Below, piece after piece: positions 7,879 to 15,185 of a DNA stretch of 64,000 bases; position 1 is the first letter of the stretch, and each line of letters starts with the position of its first letter. The notes beneath the pieces were generated by a model. The model was not told where the DNA came from. It did not search any database and was given only the letters and a program-made list of their open reading frames with translations. The stretch is taken from contig CP000781.1 in NCBI GenBank assembly GCA_000017645.1, positions 4,141,501-4,205,500 on the forward strand. Reading direction: 5' to 3'. The position numbers were made by a program, and so were the translations under genes. This DNA is from Xanthobacter autotrophicus Py2 (GTDB lineage Bacteria; Pseudomonadota; Alphaproteobacteria; Rhizobiales; Xanthobacteraceae).

Positions 7879-8040
7879 TTCCGCTCTCCATAAGGTTCGG
7901 CGCCCTGCAATGCCTCGTTAGGATCGGGCTGGCAAGGCTCGGCCCATGCGCATCGCGCGGCGGTACCCGATCGGTCGCGAAGTTCGGCCATGCACTCACA
8001 AGCGGACGTTCCCCGTGCCTGAAATCGTCATTTCTGCGAG

Positions 8041-8122
8041 TTACAGTTCGCCACCCAGCCAATGATCTTTCCGCTCACCGCGCGCAATGATCCTCACCGC
8101 GCCGTCCGGCAAGGGCCGCGGT
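8041..8122 (-). pseudogene. C-terminal relic of a second SRAP gene
   Basis: Read on the minus strand this segment encodes RPLPDGAVRIIARGERKD and ends shortly after in a stop. It aligns with RPLPDGALEIVGRGERKD at the C-terminus of the intact SRAP protein (residues 198-215). Nothing upstream matches the remaining 200 residues, so the copy was truncated sharply near 8122. It differs from the intact copy at several residues, so it is a diverged paralogue and not a recent duplication. Confidence 0.75.
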
Positions 8123-8334
8123 GAGGCATCCTGTCGAGAGCAAAAAAGGACATTCCGACCGGCTCCACCAATCTGGCCGGAATCAGCTTGTTTTAGAGAA
8201 AGGCGCTTTCGGAGAACGGTATTATTATCGGGACTTCCTGGGTGAAATTCGGACGGGACGAATGGCTGTGGCCAAGCTAAGGTCCCGCCGGTGTCAAGAG
8301 TGACGACACCCTTCCCAATAAAAGAAGGTCGCCC
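8123..8334. other. non-coding stretch upstream of the DUF1254 gene
   Basis: Together with 7879-8040 this is the rest of a gene-poor 456-bp gap. A 60-codon plus-strand frame (8121-8303) is open but starts inside the SRAP relic and matches nothing I know, so I do not call it. An AAAGAAGG ribosome-binding site for the next gene lies at its right end. Confidence 0.4.
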
Positions 8335-9774
8335 ATGCTTTCAAAGCGTCATTTCCTGAAGATCCTCGCCGCCGGCGGGCTCACCGCGCCGGCCCTCGTG
8401 CCCGGCCTGTCCCGGGCGGCGTCAGCTCCCGATCGCCCCGGCTTCTTCAAGGCGAAGGAAATCGCCGAGGCCGGCTTCATCTACGGCCTGCCGCTGGTGA
8501 TGAACTATGGGGTGATGTACGAATACGTGGTCGACAAGACCTCGGGCCAGTTCAAGGCCCCGTTCAACCAGATCTACAACGAAGCCCGCGTCTTCACCTA
8601 TCAGGACACCTCGGTCCCCACGCCCAACAGCGACACGCCCTATTCGCTGGGCTGGCTGGACCTGCGCGCCGAGCCGCAGGTCATCTCGGTGCCGGCGGTG
8701 GATCCCAAGCGCTATTATTCGGTCCAGCTGGTGGACGGCAACACCTTCAACTACGGCTATATCGGCAGCCGTTCCACGGGCAACGACGCCGGCGACTTCC
8801 TGGTCGTCGGGCCGCGCTGGACCGGCGAGACGCCGCCCGGAATCCGCAAGGTCTTCCGCGCCAGCACCGACTTTGCCCTGACCATCTTCCGCACCCAGCT
8901 GTTCGATGCCGCCGACATCGACAACGTGAAGAAGGTGCAGGCGGGCTACCAGCTGCGGCCGCTCTCCGCCTTCCTTGGCAAGGCGGCGCCGCCGGCCGCG
9001 CCGGTGCCGGACTTCCCCAAGTTCACCAAGGACCTCGCGCGCACGGACTTCTTCGAGTTCCTCGACTTCGCGCTGCAATTCTCCCCCGCCCTGCCGGAGG
9101 AGCGCGAGATCCGCGCGCAGCTGGCCACCATCGGCGTCGGGGCCGGCAAGAGCTTCGATTTCAAGACCCTCTCGCTGGAGGACAAGGCCGAGATCCTGCT
9201 CGGCCTCAAGGAGGGCCAGCGCAAGGTGACCGAGGCGGTGGCGGCCTTCGGCACGAACTTCAACGGTTGGCGGGTGGGCTCGCCCGCGGGCGACGCCGCC
9301 TTCTTCAATGGCGACTGGCTGCTGCGGGCGGTGGGGGCCCAGGCCGGCATCTATGGCAATGACGCCGTGGAAGCCACCTACCCGATGACGCGCCTGGATG
9401 CCGACGGCCAGACCCTCGACGGCTCCAAGCACAATTACACCCTGACCTTCCCGGCCGATGGCCTGCCGCCGGTCAACGCCTTCTGGTCGGTGACCATGTA
9501 TGATGGCGTGAACCAGCTGCTCATCAAGAACCCCATCGACCGCTACCTCATCAACTCGCCCATGCTGCCGAACCTGAAGCGCAACGCCGACGGGTCGGTC
9601 ACCCTCCTCATCCAGAACAAGTCCCCCGGCCCGGACAAGGAGAGCAACTGGCTGCCCGCGCCGGACGGCCCCATCTACCTGGTGATGCGCCTCTACTGGC
9701 CCAAGGAAACGCCCCCCTCCATCCTCCCCGCCGGCAAGGGCACCTGGCAGCCGCCGGGCATCCGGAAGGCCTGA
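8335..9774 (+). CDS. DUF1254/DUF1214 domain exported protein
   Basis: The 479-residue protein starts with a Tat-like signal (SKRHFLKILAAGG, ending LSRAASA). An N-terminal DUF1254 domain follows (about 40-190; AGFIYGLPLVMNYGVMYEY, then VPTPNSDTPYSLGWLDLRAEP). The C-terminal DUF1214 domain (about 350-470) has LTFPADGLPPVNAFWSVTMYD and ends LYWPKETPPSILPAGKGTWQPP. Members are periplasmic proteins of unclear biochemistry. The gene has a good ribosome-binding site, core-like high GC and no operon partner. A GC-rich stem-loop (9824-9844) follows its stop. Confidence 0.93.
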   Translation: MLSKRHFLKILAAGGLTAPALVPGLSRAASAPDRPGFFKAKEIAEAGFIYGLPLVMNYGVMYEYVVDKTSGQFKAPFNQIYNEARVFTYQDTSVPTPNSDTPYSLGWLDLRAEPQVISVPAVDPKRYYSVQLVDGNTFNYGYIGSRSTGNDAGDFLVVGPRWTGETPPGIRKVFRASTDFALTIFRTQLFDAADIDNVKKVQAGYQLRPLSAFLGKAAPPAAPVPDFPKFTKDLARTDFFEFLDFALQFSPALPEEREIRAQLATIGVGAGKSFDFKTLSLEDKAEILLGLKEGQRKVTEAVAAFGTNFNGWRVGSPAGDAAFFNGDWLLRAVGAQAGIYGNDAVEATYPMTRLDADGQTLDGSKHNYTLTFPADGLPPVNAFWSVTMYDGVNQLLIKNPIDRYLINSPMLPNLKRNADGSVTLLIQNKSPGPDKESNWLPAPDGPIYLVMRLYWPKETPPSILPAGKGTWQPPGIRKA

Positions 9775-9823
9775 TCTAAGGACGAGTCACTCCCTGCAAA
9801 TGAGTGGTTCCGGCCCCGTGGGC

Positions 9824-9844
9824 GGGGTGGTGTCTCGCCACCCC
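9824..9844. terminator. GC-rich stem-loop after the DUF1254 gene
   Basis: GGGGTGG-tgtctcg-CCACCCC forms a 7-bp perfect stem about 50 bp after the stop codon. There is no clear T-run, so it may be a Rho-dependent pause or a dispersed repeat. Its loop side shares 15 bases with a site at 31916-31930. Confidence 0.35.
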
Positions 9845-9897
9845 AGCCAAGGGGGCACCTCAGCCCGAACGAGAGATCGTCCGATTGGTGCGTGTCT

Positions 9898-10094
9898 GTG
9901 ACACTTTTGGCAATTAAGGCTCAGTCTGGACCGCCAACGAGTGTCACGATGCATTATAAGTGTTCATCATCATCCGGCCTGTCACGCCGGAGGTCGCGGG
10001 TTCGAGCCCCGTCACTCCCGCCATTCATCCCAATATCTTGCGACAGTTTCCCGGTAGGCTGTGACACTTTTCCAGCCGGCACCGTGACACTTTT
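9898..10094. repeat. repeated GTGACACTTTT motifs, IS21-like end remnants
   Basis: GTGACACTTTT occurs at 9898-9908, 10061-10071 and 10084-10094. A related CGACAGTTTCC lies at 10041-10051, and an inverted GTGTCACG lies near 9941. The three between 10041 and 10094 are spaced 20-23 bp apart. Closely spaced multiple terminal repeats are typical of IS21-family ends. No IstA or IstB gene is present, so these would be relics. Confidence 0.4.
9974..10023 (+). other. 3' fragment of a tRNA-Asp gene (att-site footprint)
   Basis: The segment reads as the anticodon stem-loop with GTC anticodon (CCGGCCTGTCACGCCGG), the variable loop, a T-arm with GGTTCGAGCCC, the 3' acceptor strand and an encoded CCA. The D-arm and 5' acceptor strand are missing; upstream sequence is unrelated. 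This is the displaced tRNA 3' end left when an integrative element inserts into a tRNA gene and supplies its own copy of the 3' half. The element therefore lies to the left. It cannot make a functional tRNA. Confidence 0.8.
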
Positions 10095-10221
10095 CGTGCA
10101 AGTTTCGTCCCTGACCTTCGCGCTTGCGGCCTTGCGTTGTATCGCTATCGCTTTGGCGGGGCCTTGCGTTCCGCCGGTGAGACGACGCACTTTGGGCCTG
10201 TTTGCCGATAACCTCCGATCC

Positions 10222-11094
10222 ATGACCCTTCCCAGCCCTTCATCCCGTCTCTTCCGGTCGGGCATGGTGCGCCGCTTCGCTGTCGGCGTGCTTGGCCTGC
10301 TGATGGTCGGCGCCCCCTTCGTCTCCGGTCCCGCCTTGGCCTGTCCCAGTGACGTGCGTCCCGCGCCGCCCCTGGTGCTGGCGCAGGCCGCCAGGGTGCG
10401 GGCCGAGGGACGGCCGCTGCGCATCCTCGCCATCGGCTCCTCCACCACCGCCGGGGCGGGGGCCTCCAGCACGGCTGCCAACTACCCGAGCCAACTGGCC
10501 CTGAGGCTGGAGGCGGCGCTGGGGGAGGGGAGCGTCGAGATCACCAATGCCGGCGTCAACGGCGAGAGCGCGCCCGCCACACTGCGCCGGCTGGAACTGT
10601 TCCTGAAGACGCCGCCGGTGCCGGACCTGGTGCTTTGGCAGGTGGGCACCAACGATGTCATCTTCGGCGGCGATCCTGTGCGGCTGAAGCAGCTGGTGGG
10701 GGCTGGGCTCGATGCCATTGCGGCGGCGGGCGCGGCGGTGCTGGTGATCGACCAGCAATACTACCCGGCCATCATGAACCTCGACCGCTACGAAAGCTTC
10801 GTGGCCGCCGTAGGCGCGGCCGCTTCCGAGCGGGGGGCGCCGCTGCTCCCGCGCTACCTGATGATGAAGCAATGGGCGGCACAGGATCCGGCAGGGCTGC
10901 GCGCCACGCTAGCCTGGGACAGCTTCCATTCCAACGACAAGGGCTATGCCTGCCTTGCCGACCTGCTGGCGCCGGCCATCGTGTCGGCCATGGCGGCGCC
11001 CGCCACGGCGCCACAGGGCCCGCCGCAGGCCAAGGGGACCCCGCCCAAGGGGGCCAACGCCAGGCAGCCGCCGGCCGCTCCGGCCCTGCGCTGA
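10222..11094 (+). CDS. SGNH/GDSL-type esterase, exported
   Basis: The frame is open from 9892, but that part crosses the tRNA fragment, so I start at the ATG at 10222; the ATG at 10264 also gives a clean signal peptide (RRFAVGVLGLLMVGAPFVSGPALA). About 290 residues. SGNH blocks are visible: block I AIGSSTTAGAG with the catalytic Ser, block II NAGVNGES, block III GTNDV and block V DSFHSNDKGY with Asp and His. It is a periplasmic or secreted lipase/acylesterase; the substrate is unknown. The C-terminus is a Pro/Ala-rich tail. No operon partner. Confidence 0.88.
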   Translation: MTLPSPSSRLFRSGMVRRFAVGVLGLLMVGAPFVSGPALACPSDVRPAPPLVLAQAARVRAEGRPLRILAIGSSTTAGAGASSTAANYPSQLALRLEAALGEGSVEITNAGVNGESAPATLRRLELFLKTPPVPDLVLWQVGTNDVIFGGDPVRLKQLVGAGLDAIAAAGAAVLVIDQQYYPAIMNLDRYESFVAAVGAAASERGAPLLPRYLMMKQWAAQDPAGLRATLAWDSFHSNDKGYACLADLLAPAIVSAMAAPATAPQGPPQAKGTPPKGANARQPPAAPALR

Positions 11095-11162
11095 GGCCCG
11101 TCGGAAGGTCTGGGGCGGCTGCCGTTCCCAGGCACTCACGGCTACCGCTCCAAACTCCTGCC

Positions 11163-11216
11163 TTGACGCGTGTTCTTCACGCGAACCGGTATCCGCTTCG
11201 CTCGAAGGCGCTCTAA
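11163..11216. repeat. dispersed intergenic repeat, copy 1
   Basis: A roughly 54-bp element starting TTGACGCGTGTTCTTCACGC and ending near GGCGCTCTAA. It matches a second copy at 45652-45704 in an unrelated intergenic spot with about 80 percent identity by eye. It resembles a family of short palindromic elements scattered in alphaproteobacterial intergenic regions. Confidence 0.6.
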
Positions 11217-11854
11217 CGGCCGATCCGGGCGATGAAGTCCCGGGCGGCGGTCAGGTCGGCGGAGGTGAGGCCGTGGCTCGCCGGCAGCGTCTTGTGCTCC
11301 ACCTTTCCGCCGCGCGCCGAAAGCAGGGTCGCGAGCCGTGCGGCATTCTCGGCGGGCACGATGGGGTCCATGGCGCCGGAGAGCATCAGCACCGGCGTTG
11401 AGGGAAGGTCCCCGGCCGGCGGGTCGGCGAGCGGCACCATGGGGCGTAGCAGCACAGCGCCGGCGAGCGTCTCGGGCCGCAGCAGCATTACGAGGGCGGC
11501 GATGTTGGCTCCGTTGGAGAAGCCCACCGCCACCGGCGCGGCAAGGCCGTAGGCGGTGCGGGCGGCGGCTATGAAGTCCGCGAGATCATGGGCTCGGCGC
11601 ACCACGTCGGCTTCGTCGAATACGCCTTCGGCAAGGCGGCGGAAGAAGCGCGGCATGCCGCCCTCGCTCACCTGCCCGCGAGGCGATAGCAGTGCCGCGC
11701 CAGGGGCGATCATGCGGCCGAGGGGCAACAGGTCGGTTTCATCGCCGCCGGTGCCGTGGAGCAGCAGCAGCGGCGATGCCGCCCCGTCCGTGGCGGGCTC
11801 GAAGCGATGGGTGAAGGCGAGGGCGGGCGCGTCCCGGGTGAGGGTCGAAGCCAT
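11213..11854 (-). CDS. alpha/beta hydrolase (MhqD-like carboxylesterase)
   Basis: The 213-residue protein belongs to the phospholipase/carboxylesterase family (PF02230-like). Features: oxyanion region LLLHGTGGDETDLLPLG, nucleophile elbow GFSNG, the Asp in MDPIVP and the catalytic His in SHGLT. The ATG at 11854 is chosen because the upstream extension is low-complexity. It lies 100 bp downstream of the VOC dioxygenase gene on the same strand. That order is known for mhqO-mhqD in quinone-responsive operons of Bacillus. Inferred role: detoxifying hydrolase acting with the dioxygenase. Confidence 0.85.
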   Translation of the reverse strand: MASTLTRDAPALAFTHRFEPATDGAASPLLLLHGTGGDETDLLPLGRMIAPGAALLSPRGQVSEGGMPRFFRRLAEGVFDEADVVRRAHDLADFIAAARTAYGLAAPVAVGFSNGANIAALVMLLRPETLAGAVLLRPMVPLADPPAGDLPSTPVLMLSGAMDPIVPAENAARLATLLSARGGKVEHKTLPASHGLTSADLTAARDFIARIGR

Positions 11855-11954
11855 GGGAAGATCCTCGCGGCTGGGCCGATCTGGTCGGCACCGCAGCCGC
11901 CGTTCATGAAGGGGGCAGACACCCGGCCGCACAGGGCGGCCGGGCAGGGCAGGG

Positions 11955-12896
11955 TCAGGCGACGGCGGGCAGGGTCGCCTCGATCTCGGCGCGATGGGCC
12001 TCGTACTGGGTCGGCAGCTTCAGGGCCTCGCCGAGGCTTTCGGGGGCCTCGTCCACCGCGAAGCCGGGATCGTCGGTGGCGATCTCGAACAGCACGCCGC
12101 CCGGCTCGCGGAAATAGACCGAGCGGAAGTAATTGCGGTCCCGCTGGCCGGTGACGCGCGCCCCGTGATGGGCGGTGAGGCGCTCCACCATTTCGGCCTG
12201 GGCGGCATCGTCGGCGGCGCGGAAGGCGATGTGGTGCACGCTGCCACGCCCCTGCCGGCCCGACAGGAAGCCGCCGGCCTCGCGGATATCCACGATGGTG
12301 CCGATCCCACCGTCCTCCGCCCCGCCCGCGGTGAAGCGGATGCGGGTACCCTCGCGGCCGGTCTCGGCAAAGCCGAACACGTCGGTGAGGATGGCGGCGG
12401 TGGCGCCGGCCTCCTTGAGCAGCAGGGTGACCGAGTGCAGGCCGCGAATGGCATGCTCCGCCGGCACCTCGCCGCCGGTCCAGGCCGGCTCGGCGTCGAT
12501 GCCAGGCACCCCCACGAGGGCGAGGCGCATGCCGTCCGGGTCCTTGAAGCCGATCACCGAGGCGCCGAAGCGCTTCTCCGGCAGCTCCGGGGCAAGGCCT
12601 CGGGCGATCAGCCGCCCGGTCCAGTAGCCTATGGAGGCCTCCGGAATGCGGAACGCCGTCTCCTGGGTCTCGCCGACGCCGGCACGGCCCTCGTCCGCAT
12701 GCTCCCACGGGAAGAAGGTGAGGATGGAGCCGGGGCGGCCGGCGTCGTCGCCGAAGTAGAAATGATAGGTGCCGGGATCGTCGAAATTGACGGTCTTCTT
12801 TACCAGCCGGAGCCCGAGGGTGGCGGTGTAGAAGTCGAGGTTGCGCCGGGCCGAGCCGGCGATGGCGGTGACGTGGTGGATGCCGTTGCTGGTCAT
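11955..12896 (-). CDS. ring-cleaving dioxygenase, VOC family (MhqO/MhqA-like)
   Basis: The 313-residue protein has two VOC (glyoxalase/bleomycin) modules. The first starts GIHHVTAIAGSARRNLDFYTATLGLRLVKKTVNFDD; the second starts about residue 150 with GLHSVTLLL, and GSVHHIAFRA and GGVLFEIATDDPGF follow. Metal ligands of the HxxH...E type are present. Members are hydroquinone-type extradiol dioxygenases. The ATG at 12896 follows GAGGAGATCGCC and is preferred over the upstream in-frame start. Its operator-like palindrome at 12944-12979 suggests repressor control. Confidence 0.9.
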   Translation of the reverse strand: MTSNGIHHVTAIAGSARRNLDFYTATLGLRLVKKTVNFDDPGTYHFYFGDDAGRPGSILTFFPWEHADEGRAGVGETQETAFRIPEASIGYWTGRLIARGLAPELPEKRFGASVIGFKDPDGMRLALVGVPGIDAEPAWTGGEVPAEHAIRGLHSVTLLLKEAGATAAILTDVFGFAETGREGTRIRFTAGGAEDGGIGTIVDIREAGGFLSGRQGRGSVHHIAFRAADDAAQAEMVERLTAHHGARVTGQRDRNYFRSVYFREPGGVLFEIATDDPGFAVDEAPESLGEALKLPTQYEAHRAEIEATLPAVA

Positions 12897-12943
12897 GATG
12901 GCGATCTCCTCGCCGGTGGCGTCCGGCGTTGGAGTTAATTTAA

Positions 12944-12979
12944 GCAATGAACTGATGATATAAAGTTCGAGTTCATTGC
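12944..12979. promoter_or_regulatory. long palindrome upstream of the mhqO-like gene
   Basis: GCAATGAAC and GTTCATTGC are perfect 9-bp inverted arms around an 18-bp AT-rich centre. The site lies about 50 bp upstream of the dioxygenase start in the divergent region between it and the small secreted gene at 13242. It is a good candidate operator for a MarR- or LysR-type regulator, none of which is encoded nearby. The remaining 260 bp of this gap show nothing else I can name. Confidence 0.5.
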
Positions 12980-13241
12980 GTATGTGCAATGTAGAAGTGC
13001 GAGGCTGGCGCTCTCGGTGTGGCTTCGGCGGAGCCTTCTGGGGGCGACCGGCGGTCGCTCATTGCTTTTCCCGGGCAGCGATGCCCAATGCCGGTGAGGC
13101 GCGCGATCGGTGCTGTCCCGGATGCGGGTGGGTGGCGACGGGCGGTCTCGTGGTTTCGGCCAAGGCGACCTCGGACAAGGGGTCGCGCAATCAAGCCGCT
13201 CCCCCGGGGGCTTCATGCCGGGCGGCGGTCGGGAGGTTCCA

Positions 13242-13499
13242 ATGACGACATTCAGGACTCATGCGGTCCGGCTCGCTCTTCTGGGTGCGGTGGCAGGCGC
13301 CGGGCTCATGGCGAGCGCGGGCTCCAGCCAGGCGGTGGTCTATTGCCGGGCCGTCGGCTACCCGAAGGGATGCGTCGTGCGTCCCACCGGCGCCGTGGTG
13401 GTGCACCCGGCGCCGGCGGCGGGCGCCGTCGTGGTCGCCCCGCGCCGGGTGATCTATTGCACCCGTCCGGGCTACCCCCGCGGCTGCGTGGTGCGTTGA
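13242..13499 (+). CDS. small secreted protein with duplicated YCxxxGYPxGCVVR motif
   Basis: An 85-residue protein preceded by GGGAGGTTCCA. It has a signal peptide (AVRLALLGAVAGAGLMASAGSSQA) and then a VVYCRAVGYPKGCVVRP unit. After an Ala/Val/Pro linker comes a second, near-identical VIYCTRPGYPRGCVVR unit at the C-terminus. Each unit holds two cysteines. Comparable proteins are common in Bradyrhizobium and relatives from memory. Function unknown; the envelope is the likely location. Confidence 0.75.
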   Translation: MTTFRTHAVRLALLGAVAGAGLMASAGSSQAVVYCRAVGYPKGCVVRPTGAVVVHPAPAAGAVVVAPRRVIYCTRPGYPRGCVVR

Positions 13500-13751
13500 G
13501 TGTCGGCCCCGGACACCGCGGCCCGGGAGGCGCCGCGGTGTCCGGGGCGTTTCGGCTGGCGCAAAGTTGATGCGGTAGCAAGGTGACGCAAGACATGCGT
13601 GCCTGTGGCAAAAATGCTCTTCCTGTCAGGAAATGTTCAGTCTGCCGGACGTTTCCAGCCGCTGCGGAATCCCTTTTCCGAAGGTGAAGTGTTAAGGAGC
13701 ACTTAAGGGCAAGGGGCGGGGCCTTGCCAGCAAACGCCGGAGAGATCAGGC

Positions 13752-15173
13752 ATGCTGGTAGTGCGGACACATGCGGAAATCAGAAAGCGATCGGTCGCCC
13801 CGGCGATGGGTCTGAAGCGCGCGGTGAGGGGCCTTGCGGTGGGCGCCCTGGCTGTCGGTGCCATGGCGCTGAGCGGCTTGCCGGGCATGGGCGTGGCGCC
13901 GGCCGCTGCGCAGCAGACGGCGGTCGCCAATGCCGATCCCGAATTCAATACCCTGTTCCAGCAGTCGCTGAAGCGCCCGTCGGACGTGGAACTCGCCTTT
14001 CGGCTGGCGCGGCGCGCCATCGAGGTGGGCGACTATGAAGCCGCCATCGGCGTCTACGAGCGGATCCTGTTCTACAATCCCAATCTGGTGCGGGTGAAGC
14101 TGGAGCTGGCGCGCCTCTATTACCGGCTCGGCGCCTACGAATCCGCCCGCTCCTATTTCGAGCCCATCGCCGAGGCCCCGGCGCTCACCAGCGCCGAGCG
14201 GGACAATATCGCCGCCTATCTGGTGGAGATTTCCCGGCGGCTCGATCCCAACCAGATCACCGTCTATGCCCAGGTGGGCGTGCGCTACCAGTCCAACGCC
14301 AACTATGGCCCCTCGAGCCGCCTGGTGCTCGGGCAGGACCTGACCGCCCTCTTGCCGCCCGGCGCCACCAAGCAGGCCGATGGCAACGCCTTCGCCCTCG
14401 CCACGGTCCGCCATGTCTATGACTTCGGCAACCAGCGCGGCGATGTCTGGGAAAGCAACGCCAACCTCTATTATTCCCAGCAGTTCCAGCTGGAGAACCT
14501 CAATCTCGGCTATGCCGAGTTCAACACCGGCCCGCGTTTCGCGCTGCTGCCGGACCAACTGCCCGGCTCGTCCATCCGTGCCTATGTGATCGCCGGCGGC
14601 ATCGCGCTGGGTGGCGACAGCTATCTGGGCACCTATGGCGCGGGCGTGTCGCTCTACGCGCCGTTCAGCATGTATTTCGCCATCGAGCCGTTCGCCGAGG
14701 TGCGCCAGCGCGAGTACCAGAACTCGCGGGACTACCCCACCGCCAGCCTGCAGAGCGGCGACATGTGGACCCTTGGCGCCAACCTCTCCGGCCGGCTCAC
14801 CGACGCGTCCGGCTGGCGCGCGCGCCTCGCCTACAACAATGCCAGCGGCGACGTGCCCTGGTATTCCTACGACAACTTCGCCTTCGACCTCGCCGTGCCG
14901 GTGGAATTCCAGGGCTTGTGGGGCGTGCGGCGGTGGGTGGCGATCCCGAGCGTCGGCTATTCGCGCTACAGCTATGACGCGCCCAATCCCTACATCAACA
15001 GCTTCATCACCCAGGTGAACGACCAGTATCGCGTGGGCCTCGCCCTCGATGTGCCGGTCCACGAGCAGTGGGGTCTGCTGACGCAGGTCCAGTACAGCTG
15101 GTCGCAGTCGACGCTGCCGAACTACGCGTTCGACAATTTCAGCGTCACCGTCGGCCCGAACGTCCGGTTCTGA
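13752..15173 (+). CDS. Slam-like outer-membrane protein: TPR plus beta-barrel
   Basis: The 473-residue protein has an Ala-rich signal peptide ending PAAAQQ. A TPR region follows at about 75-165 (VELAFRLARRAIEVGDYEAAIGVYERILFYNPNLVRVKLELARLYYRLGAYESARSYF in outline). From about 170 it is a chain of amphipathic beta strands and ends in the terminal Phe of an outer-membrane barrel (TVGPNVRF). This TPR-barrel layout matches surface lipoprotein assembly modifiers (Slam/DUF560, type XI secretion) and related exporters. It sits 12 bp upstream of a FecR-domain gene, which could be its client. A later ATG at 13806 is also possible. Confidence 0.75.
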   Translation: MLVVRTHAEIRKRSVAPAMGLKRAVRGLAVGALAVGAMALSGLPGMGVAPAAAQQTAVANADPEFNTLFQQSLKRPSDVELAFRLARRAIEVGDYEAAIGVYERILFYNPNLVRVKLELARLYYRLGAYESARSYFEPIAEAPALTSAERDNIAAYLVEISRRLDPNQITVYAQVGVRYQSNANYGPSSRLVLGQDLTALLPPGATKQADGNAFALATVRHVYDFGNQRGDVWESNANLYYSQQFQLENLNLGYAEFNTGPRFALLPDQLPGSSIRAYVIAGGIALGGDSYLGTYGAGVSLYAPFSMYFAIEPFAEVRQREYQNSRDYPTASLQSGDMWTLGANLSGRLTDASGWRARLAYNNASGDVPWYSYDNFAFDLAVPVEFQGLWGVRRWVAIPSVGYSRYSYDAPNPYINSFITQVNDQYRVGLALDVPVHEQWGLLTQVQYSWSQSTLPNYAFDNFSVTVGPNVRF

Positions 15174-15185
15174 GGAGCGCCGCAC

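Noticed and set aside
8422..9432. A 336-codon minus-strand frame antisense to the DUF1254 gene
   Set aside because: No homology and no ribosome-binding site; composition matches the shadow of the plus-strand gene.
9780..9973. Search for the 5' half of the tRNA-Asp gene
   Set aside because: No D-arm or 5' acceptor strand pairing with the 3' fragment is present, so it is not an intact gene.
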